DNA of 11,575 nucleotides from HRBIN29 sp034431815 (GTDB lineage Bacteria > Chloroflexota > Dehalococcoidia > Tepidiformales > Tepidiformaceae): the NCBI GenBank assembly GCA_034431815.1, contig DAOUCS010000088.1:1-11575 (forward strand), in the 5' to 3' direction. Of the stretch, positions 7,449-11,575 are shown piece after piece; position 1 is the first letter of the stretch, and each line of letters begins with the position of its first letter. The notes under the pieces were generated by a model. The model did not search any database. It had not been told where the DNA came from and was given only the letters and a program-made list of their open reading frames with translations. A program made the position numbers and the translations under genes.

Positions 7449-9071
7449 TCAGTATTCGTCGGGCATCGGCGGCGGCGCCGCCGGCGGCTCCGGGATCTCC
7501 GCTACCAGCGTCTCGGTGGTGAGGACCAGCGCGCCGATGGAGACCGCGTTCTCGAGGGCGGTGCGGCAGACCTTCACCGGGTCGACGATGCCCAGCTCGA
7601 ACATGTCGCCCCAGCGGTCCTTCTCCGCGTCCCACCCCTCGTTCGGGTTCTCCCGCTCCTTCACCCGCTGGACGACGACAGCGCCCTCGAGGCCGGCGTT
7701 CTCGGCGATGAGCCGCGTCGGCTCCTCCAAGGCTTCGGCCAGGAGCCGCATGCCCGCCGCCTCCTCGGGGTCTTCGGTCTTCTCCGCCAGCTCGAGCACC
7801 GCCCTCTGGGCGCGGATGTAGGCCACGCCGCCGCCGGGCACCACGCCCTCGTCGACGGCGGCCCGGGTCGCGCTGAGCGCATCCTCGACGCGCGCCTTCT
7901 TCTCCTTAAGCTCGACTTCCGTGGCAGCGCCCACCTTGATGACCGCCACGCCGCCGGCGAGCTTCGCCAGGCGCTCCTGCAGCTTCTCCCGGTCGAAGTC
8001 GCTCGTTGCGTCCTCGATCTGCGCCTTGATCTGCTTGATGCGCGCCTGGATGGCCTCGTCAGAGCCCATGCCCTCGATGATCGTCGTGTCGTCCTTGTTG
8101 GCGACGACCCGGCGGGCGCGGCCGAGGTCGGCAACGGTCGCCTTCTCGAAGGTGAGCCCCAGCTCCTCCGTGATGACGGTGCCGCCCGTGAGGATGGCGA
8201 TGTCCTCCAGCATCGCCTTCCGGCGCTCGCCGAAGCCGGGCGCCTTCACCGCGAGGGCGTTGATGGTGCCCCGCATCTTGTTCACCACCAACGTGGCGAG
8301 CGCCTCGCCCTCCATGTCGTCGCAGATGAACACGATGTCCTTCGAAACCTGCAGCACCTTCTCCAGGAGCGGCAGGATCTCATGCACCGACGAGAGCTTC
8401 TTGTCGGTGATGATGATGTAGGGGTTCTCGACGACCGCCTCCATGCGGTCGGGGTTCGTGACGAAGTAGGGCGAGACGTAGCCGCGGTCGAGCTGGAGGC
8501 CGTCGACGAACTCCGTCTCGAACTTGATGCCCCGGCCCTCTTCGACGGTGATGACGCCGTCCTTGCCCACCTTCTCCATTACATCGGCGATGAGCTCGCC
8601 GATGTACCGGTCGTTGGCGGAGATGGAGGCGACGTGGGCGATTTGGTCCTTCGTGAGGACGGGGCGCGCCTGGCGTCGCAAGTCCTCGACGGCCACAGGC
8701 AGCGCCTTTTCGAGCCCGCGCTTCACGGCCATGGGGTTGACGCCCGAGGCGACAATCTTCATCGCCCCGCGGACGATCGCCTGGGCGAGCACGGTAGCCG
8801 TGGTGGTGCCGTCGCCGGCAACGTCGTTCGTCTTCGTGGCGACCTGCTTGGCGAGCTGGGCGCCCATGTTCTCGAAGGGGTCCTCGAGCTCGATCTCGCG
8901 AGCGACGGTCACGCCGTCCTTCGTGATGCTGGGCGCGCCGTACTTCTTCTCGATGACGACGACGCGGCCGCGCGGCCCGAGCGTCACCTTGACGGCATCG
9001 GCGAGGGCGTCGACGCCGTCCTTGAGCGCCTTGCGGGCGGCCTCGTCGAACAGCAGCTGCTTGGCAGTCAT
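7449..9071 (-). CDS. groL: chaperonin GroEL (60 kDa, Hsp60)
   Basis: This is a full-length 540-residue GroEL, the cytosolic double-ring chaperonin that folds client proteins with ATP and GroES. Nucleotide-site landmarks are intact: TLGPRGR (30-36), VAGDGTTTATVLA with Asp87 (84-96), the hydrolysis-linked Asp397 in RVEDAL, and VPGGGVA (411-417). The start is ATG 9071, giving MTAKQLLFDEAARKALKDGV, the normal family N-terminus. GGGAGGAG (9078-9085) lies 6 bases upstream. A longer frame to 9128 would add 19 non-conserved residues. The C-terminus ends in PAAPPPMPDEY instead of the GGM-repeat tail of many GroELs. It is the second gene after groES, 67 bases apart, with a hairpin in the gap. Regulation is expected through the CIRCE element ahead of groES. 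Confidence 0.98.
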   Translation of the reverse strand: MTAKQLLFDEAARKALKDGVDALADAVKVTLGPRGRVVVIEKKYGAPSITKDGVTVAREIELEDPFENMGAQLAKQVATKTNDVAGDGTTTATVLAQAIVRGAMKIVASGVNPMAVKRGLEKALPVAVEDLRRQARPVLTKDQIAHVASISANDRYIGELIADVMEKVGKDGVITVEEGRGIKFETEFVDGLQLDRGYVSPYFVTNPDRMEAVVENPYIIITDKKLSSVHEILPLLEKVLQVSKDIVFICDDMEGEALATLVVNKMRGTINALAVKAPGFGERRKAMLEDIAILTGGTVITEELGLTFEKATVADLGRARRVVANKDDTTIIEGMGSDEAIQARIKQIKAQIEDATSDFDREKLQERLAKLAGGVAVIKVGAATEVELKEKKARVEDALSATRAAVDEGVVPGGGVAYIRAQRAVLELAEKTEDPEEAAGMRLLAEALEEPTRLIAENAGLEGAVVVQRVKERENPNEGWDAEKDRWGDMFELGIVDPVKVCRTALENAVSIGALVLTTETLVAEIPEPPAAPPPMPDEY

Positions 9072-9077
9072 GGGCTG

Positions 9078-9085
9078 CTCCTCCC
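9078..9085 (-). promoter_or_regulatory. ribosome binding site of groEL
   Basis: On the minus strand this reads GGGAGGAG, 6 bases before ATG 9071. It decides the start in favour of 9071 over the upstream extension to 9128. Confidence 0.85.
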
Positions 9086-9099
9086 TGGGCGAGGATGGC

Positions 9100-9126
9100 G
9101 CGCCCCGCGGGCGCGCCGCGGGGCGC
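9100..9126 (-). other. GC-rich hairpin in the groES-groEL gap
   Basis: GCGCCCCGCGG (9100-9110) and CCGCGGGGCGC (9116-9126) pair perfectly over 11 bp around a 5-base loop. The structure fills much of the 67-base gap between groES and groEL and stops 14 bases short of the groEL ribosome site. In the transcript it could mark a processing point, stabilise one cistron or cause partial termination. With no T-run, full termination is unlikely. Function is inferred from position only. Confidence 0.5.
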
Positions 9127-9138
9127 ACTGCGAAACCG

Positions 9139-9456
9139 CTAGACGCTGATCTTGGCGAGGACGTCCTTCTCGTTGAGGACGATGTACTCCTCGCCGTCGA
9201 GCTTCACCTCGGTCCCGGTGTACTTGGCGTAGAGGATCCGGTCGCCCACCTGGATGTCCATCGGCACCCGCTTGCCGTTGTCATCGAGCCGGCCGGGGCC
9301 CACGGCCACCACTTCGCCCTGCTGGGGCTTCTCCTTCGCCGTATCCGGGATGACGAGGCCGCTGGCGGTGACCTCTTCATGCTTCAGCGGCCGGATCACG
9401 ACCCGGTCGGCCAGGGGCTCGAGCTTCGACTTCGTCTTGGTTGCCGTCTTGGCCAT
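9139..9456 (-). CDS. groS: co-chaperonin GroES (10 kDa, Hsp10)
   Basis: This 105-residue GroES forms the heptameric lid of the GroEL cage. The core begins LEPLADRVVIRPLKHEE (12-28). The mobile loop (about 26-45) contains the GroEL-contacting GLVIP (33-37), followed by QQGEVVAVGPG (45-55). The rest of the fold is standard through GDRILYAKYTGTEVKLDGEEY and NEKDVLAKI. About ten extra Lys/Thr-rich residues (AKTATKTKSK) precede the core, making it a little longer than the usual 95-97. ATG 9456 has an AGGAGG (9468-9473) 11 bases upstream, a long but usable spacing. It is the first gene of the groESL operon and lies 51 bases downstream of the CIRCE element. Confidence 0.98.
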   Translation of the reverse strand: MAKTATKTKSKLEPLADRVVIRPLKHEEVTASGLVIPDTAKEKPQQGEVVAVGPGRLDDNGKRVPMDIQVGDRILYAKYTGTEVKLDGEEYIVLNEKDVLAKISV

Positions 9457-9507
9457 GGTGCGCGAATCCTCCTCGTGCGTCCTGTGGGTTGGGATTCGCC
9501 CCCGATG

Positions 9508-9534
9508 TTAGCACTCTCGCATGAAGAGTGCTAG
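9508..9534. promoter_or_regulatory. CIRCE operator (HrcA-binding site)
   Basis: TTAGCACTC-N9-GAGTGCTAG matches the CIRCE consensus TTAGCACTC-N9-GAGTGCTAA at all but the last base. CIRCE is the binding site of the HrcA heat-shock repressor. It lies 51 bases before the groES start on one side and 46 bases before the preferred cca start on the other. No hrcA gene is in the window. Confidence 0.97.
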
Positions 9535-9580
9535 AGCCCGCTCCTCGCCCTTTCCTGCGCCGCTCTGCCACACTGGCGGT

Positions 9581-10927
9581 GTGAGCATCTCCCGCAACGA
9601 CCTCCGCGAGGCCTTCCGCCGCCGCGGCCGCCAGCTCTGGGTCGTCGGCGGGGCCATCCGCGACGAGCTGTTGGGCATCAAGGGCAGCGACGCCGACTAC
9701 GCCACCGACGCCCTCCCGGACGAGGTGGAGGCGATCGCCCGGGAGCTCGGCGCGCCGGTCACCACCGTGGGCAAGAAGTACGGCACCATCGGCATCCTCG
9801 TCGAGGGACGGTGGACCGAGATCACCACCTTCCGGGGTGAATCGTACACGGCCGGCAGCCGCTGGCCCGATGTCCGCTTCGGGACAAATATCGAGGAAGA
9901 CCTTGCCCGTCGGGACTTCACCGTCAACGCCATCGCCGAGAACGCCTTCACCGGCGAACGGCTCGACCTCTTCGGCGGCGCCGAGGACATCGCCGCCCGC
10001 ATCATCCGCGCCGTCGGCGACCCGGAGACCCGCTTCCGCGAAGACCCCCTCCGCATCCTGCGCGGCATCCGCTTCGCGAGCCAGCTCGGCTTCAGCATCG
10101 AGCCCGGCACCCTCGAGGGCATGCGGGCCACCGCGCACCTCATCGAGACCCTCAGCCAGGAACGCATCACCGCCGAGCTGGACCGCATGCTCCAAGGGCG
10201 CGAACCGGCCCGCGGGCTCGAATACCTGCGGGAGACCGGCGCCCTCCGCTACGCCCTTCCGGAATTGGAGCCGATGGTGGGCTGCGAACAGAACCGCTTC
10301 CACAAGTTCGACGTGTGGGGCCACACCGCGGCCACGGTCGATGCCATCGATGTGAGCGACCAGCGCCGCCTCCGCCGCTGGGCCGCGCTCCTCCACGACC
10401 TGGGCAAGCCGGCAGTCCGCCACCCGAAGCCGAACGGCGAGTGGGGCTTCTACCGCCACGAAGTGGTGGGCGCCGAACTGGCTGCCGCGCTCCTCGAACG
10501 CCTCCGCTTCGGCCGCCGCGAGGCCGAGAGCGTGGTCCTCCTCGTCCGGCGGCACATGGATCGCCCCGACCCGGACGACCCGAAGGCCGTCCGCCGCTTC
10601 ATGGCCCGGCTTCGGGGGCATTGGCGCGACCTCCTCGCCTTGAAGCGGGCCGATAACGCCTCCCACACGTACGACGACCGCGAATACCACGACCGCCTGG
10701 AAGCGGCCTGTGAGCGCGTCGAACGGGAGGAGGCCGAACTCCTCCGCGCCCGCAGCCCGCTCTCCGGCGAGGAACTTATGGCGCTCTTCGGGCGGCCGCC
10801 CGGACCGTGGATCGCCCGCGTGAAGGAGCGCCTGAGCTCCCTCGTGCTCGACGGCGAACTCGCCCCGGGGGACAAAGAAGCCGCCGCCCGCATCGCCCGG
10901 GAACTGTTGGAATCGCAGCGGGTCTGA
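9581..10927 (+). CDS. cca: CCA tRNA nucleotidyltransferase with HD domain
   Basis: This is a class II nucleotidyltransferase of 448 residues from GTG 9581. Such enzymes add or repair the 3' CCA of tRNA. Visible are VVGGAIRDELLG (21-32) and the metal-binding pair Asp37/Asp39 in GSDADY. RRDFTVNAIA is at 110-119, and the base-selecting EDPLR at 154-158 is followed by RGIRFASQLGF. QERITAELDRML lies at 193-204. An HD metal-dependent phosphohydrolase-type domain follows, with H247, HDLGKP at 262-267, H293 and D358. The longer frame from ATG 9521 would start inside the CIRCE element and add 20 non-conserved residues, so GTG 9581 is preferred. Its ribosome site is weak. Strict sequence reading cannot exclude a CC- or A-adding specificity. 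It ends 3 bases before the convergent 10931-11254 gene. Confidence 0.95.
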   Translation: MSISRNDLREAFRRRGRQLWVVGGAIRDELLGIKGSDADYATDALPDEVEAIARELGAPVTTVGKKYGTIGILVEGRWTEITTFRGESYTAGSRWPDVRFGTNIEEDLARRDFTVNAIAENAFTGERLDLFGGAEDIAARIIRAVGDPETRFREDPLRILRGIRFASQLGFSIEPGTLEGMRATAHLIETLSQERITAELDRMLQGREPARGLEYLRETGALRYALPELEPMVGCEQNRFHKFDVWGHTAATVDAIDVSDQRRLRRWAALLHDLGKPAVRHPKPNGEWGFYRHEVVGAELAAALLERLRFGRREAESVVLLVRRHMDRPDPDDPKAVRRFMARLRGHWRDLLALKRADNASHTYDDREYHDRLEAACERVEREEAELLRARSPLSGEELMALFGRPPGPWIARVKERLSSLVLDGELAPGDKEAAARIARELLESQRV

Positions 10928-10930
10928 GCC

Positions 10931-11254
10931 CTACGCCTGGGCGGCCGGCGCCGCGGCGCTCTCCTCCAGGTCGACGATCCAGAGGCGTTCGTGCTCCATC
11001 CAGCGCGTGCGCAGCCGCCCGCGGAGGCGGAAGTCGCCGGCCTCGACCGTGACGAGACGCCCTCCCCGGCCGAAGTAGTAGCCGAGGAGGTTCCCTTTCC
11101 CGACCACCCGGGAGAGGAGGAGGGCGCCGCCGCCGTCGGCCAGGCGCATCACCGCCGAGGCGAGGTAGTTCCCCGCCGCATCGAAGACGTCGCACAGGCG
11201 CGTCTCCCGGTGGCCGATGGACGGACCGGAGTTCGGGACCTGCCGCTTCGCCAT
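10931..11254 (-). CDS. uncharacterised 107-residue protein
   Basis: I do not recognise this protein. It is soluble, with no signal peptide or membrane helix. The centre (about 20-95) alternates short strand-like segments with Gly turns (VFDAAGNYLASAVMRL, GKGNLLGYYFGRGGRLV), suggesting a small beta-barrel. The basic stretch RLRGRLRTRW (76-85) precedes an acidic and then Ala/Pro-rich tail. Support for coding comes from a strong ribosome site, GGGAGGAG (11259-11266) 4 bases before ATG 11254, the same sequence as at groEL. Codon use is also normal for the window. It is 114 bases downstream of mnmA on the same strand and may be co-transcribed with it. It almost touches the 3' end of cca. Confidence 0.75.
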   Translation of the reverse strand: MAKRQVPNSGPSIGHRETRLCDVFDAAGNYLASAVMRLADGGGALLLSRVVGKGNLLGYYFGRGGRLVTVEAGDFRLRGRLRTRWMEHERLWIVDLEESAAAPAAQA

Positions 11255-11368
11255 GCCGCTCCTCCCTTCCCGGCATCCGCTGCCGAGATATGCGGCTCGA
11301 CGATAATGCGGGCGTTCACCCCCCGTCTACTAGGGAAAGTCCCGAGGCCGCAGATCGATGCGAAATCT

Positions 11369-11575
11369 TCACAGTTGCGCCCCGTCGTCCCAGCGCCACG
11401 CGCGGAGGATCGTTCCCCCTCCCAGCACTTCTTCCCCGCGATAGAGGACGAGCGCCTGGCCAGGGGTGAGCGCCCGCTGGCGCCTGCGGAAGCGCACCAC
11501 GGCCCGGCAGCCCTCGGCGCGAACCAGGACCGCCGGCGCCGGCTCCGCCTTCGAGCGCGCCTTCGCCTCGATTTC
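11369..11575 (-). CDS. mnmA: tRNA 2-thiouridylase MnmA (TrmU), C-terminal 68 residues
   Basis: Only the last 68 codons are inside the window; the stop is at 11369-11371 and the gene continues past the right edge. The visible part is the C-terminal beta-barrel domain of MnmA. VVRFRRRQRALTPGQALVLY and VLGGGTI are its characteristic closing motifs. The full enzyme activates U34 of Lys, Glu and Gln tRNAs with ATP and inserts sulfur to give 2-thiouridine. The catalytic cysteines and the PP-loop lie outside the window, so their state is unknown. The assignment rests on the tail motif alone but fits it well. Confidence 0.85.
   Translation of the reverse strand, partial: EIEAKARSKAEPAPAVLVRAEGCRAVVRFRRRQRALTPGQALVLYRGEEVLGGGTILRAWRWDDGAQL

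Noticed and set aside
9072..9128. N-terminal extension of GroEL
   Set aside because: The ATG at 9071 has a strong ribosome site and the standard GroEL N-terminus; the extension contains the intergenic hairpin.
9521..9580. N-terminal extension of the CCA enzyme from ATG 9521
   Set aside because: It begins inside the CIRCE operator and adds 20 residues unlike the family; GTG 9581 matches the conserved N-terminus.
9377..10690. 437-codon open frame antisense to cca
   Set aside because: It covers the CIRCE element and is a mirror of the strongly conserved cca frame; no family features.
1..11575. CRISPR arrays, insertion sequences, tRNA or rRNA genes
   Set aside because: Looked for on both strands; no repeat-spacer pattern, transposase, cloverleaf or rRNA-like sequence was seen.

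Overview
This is a high-GC bacterial window with a conventional housekeeping half and a decaying accessory half. A CIRCE operator in front of groES-groEL implies HrcA-type heat-shock control. The absence of GGM repeats in the GroEL tail, the GC-rich codon use and the gene mix would fit a Chloroflexota-like or actinobacteria-like lineage. That placement is a guess and rests on no single diagnostic gene.

Layout, left to right. (1) 3-912 (+): a LysM plus NodB polysaccharide deacetylase, cut at the window edge and split over three frames. (2) 1023-1661 (+): a small intact lipoprotein. (3) 1721-2815 (+): a wrecked SLC13/ArsB-type ion transporter with several frameshifts, an apparent internal deletion and an in-frame TGA. 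(4) 2850-3431 (+): an intact PEBP (YbhB/YbcL-type) lipoprotein, tail to tail with (5) 3428-5122 (-), a membrane GGDEF-EAL protein; one CTAG supplies both stop codons. (6) 5190-5972 (-): a LOG-family protein just upstream of the GGDEF-EAL gene. (7) 6064-6898 (+): remnant of a beta-propeller-like protein with an in-frame TAA and a scrambled C-terminus. (8) 6975-7364 (+): mscL, with a plausible promoter and a strong hairpin shared with (9) groEL (7449-9071, -) and (10) groES (9139-9456, -). (11) The CIRCE element at 9508-9534 lies between groES and the divergent (12) cca (9581-10927, +). (13) 10931-11254 (-): a 107-residue protein I do not recognise, downstream of (14) the 3' end of mnmA (11369-11575, -).

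The intact genes cover protein folding (GroES/GroEL), tRNA maturation and modification (CCA addition, 2-thiouridylation), osmotic safety (MscL) and c-di-GMP turnover. About 7.9 kb of intact coding sequence has no visible frame error. The three broken genes total about 2.8 kb and hold roughly eight frame changes and two in-frame stops. That clustering points to real gene decay more than to uniform sequencing error, although the deacetylase alone could be an assembly artefact. I found no CRISPR array, mobile element, tRNA or rRNA, and no convincing undescribed multi-gene system.
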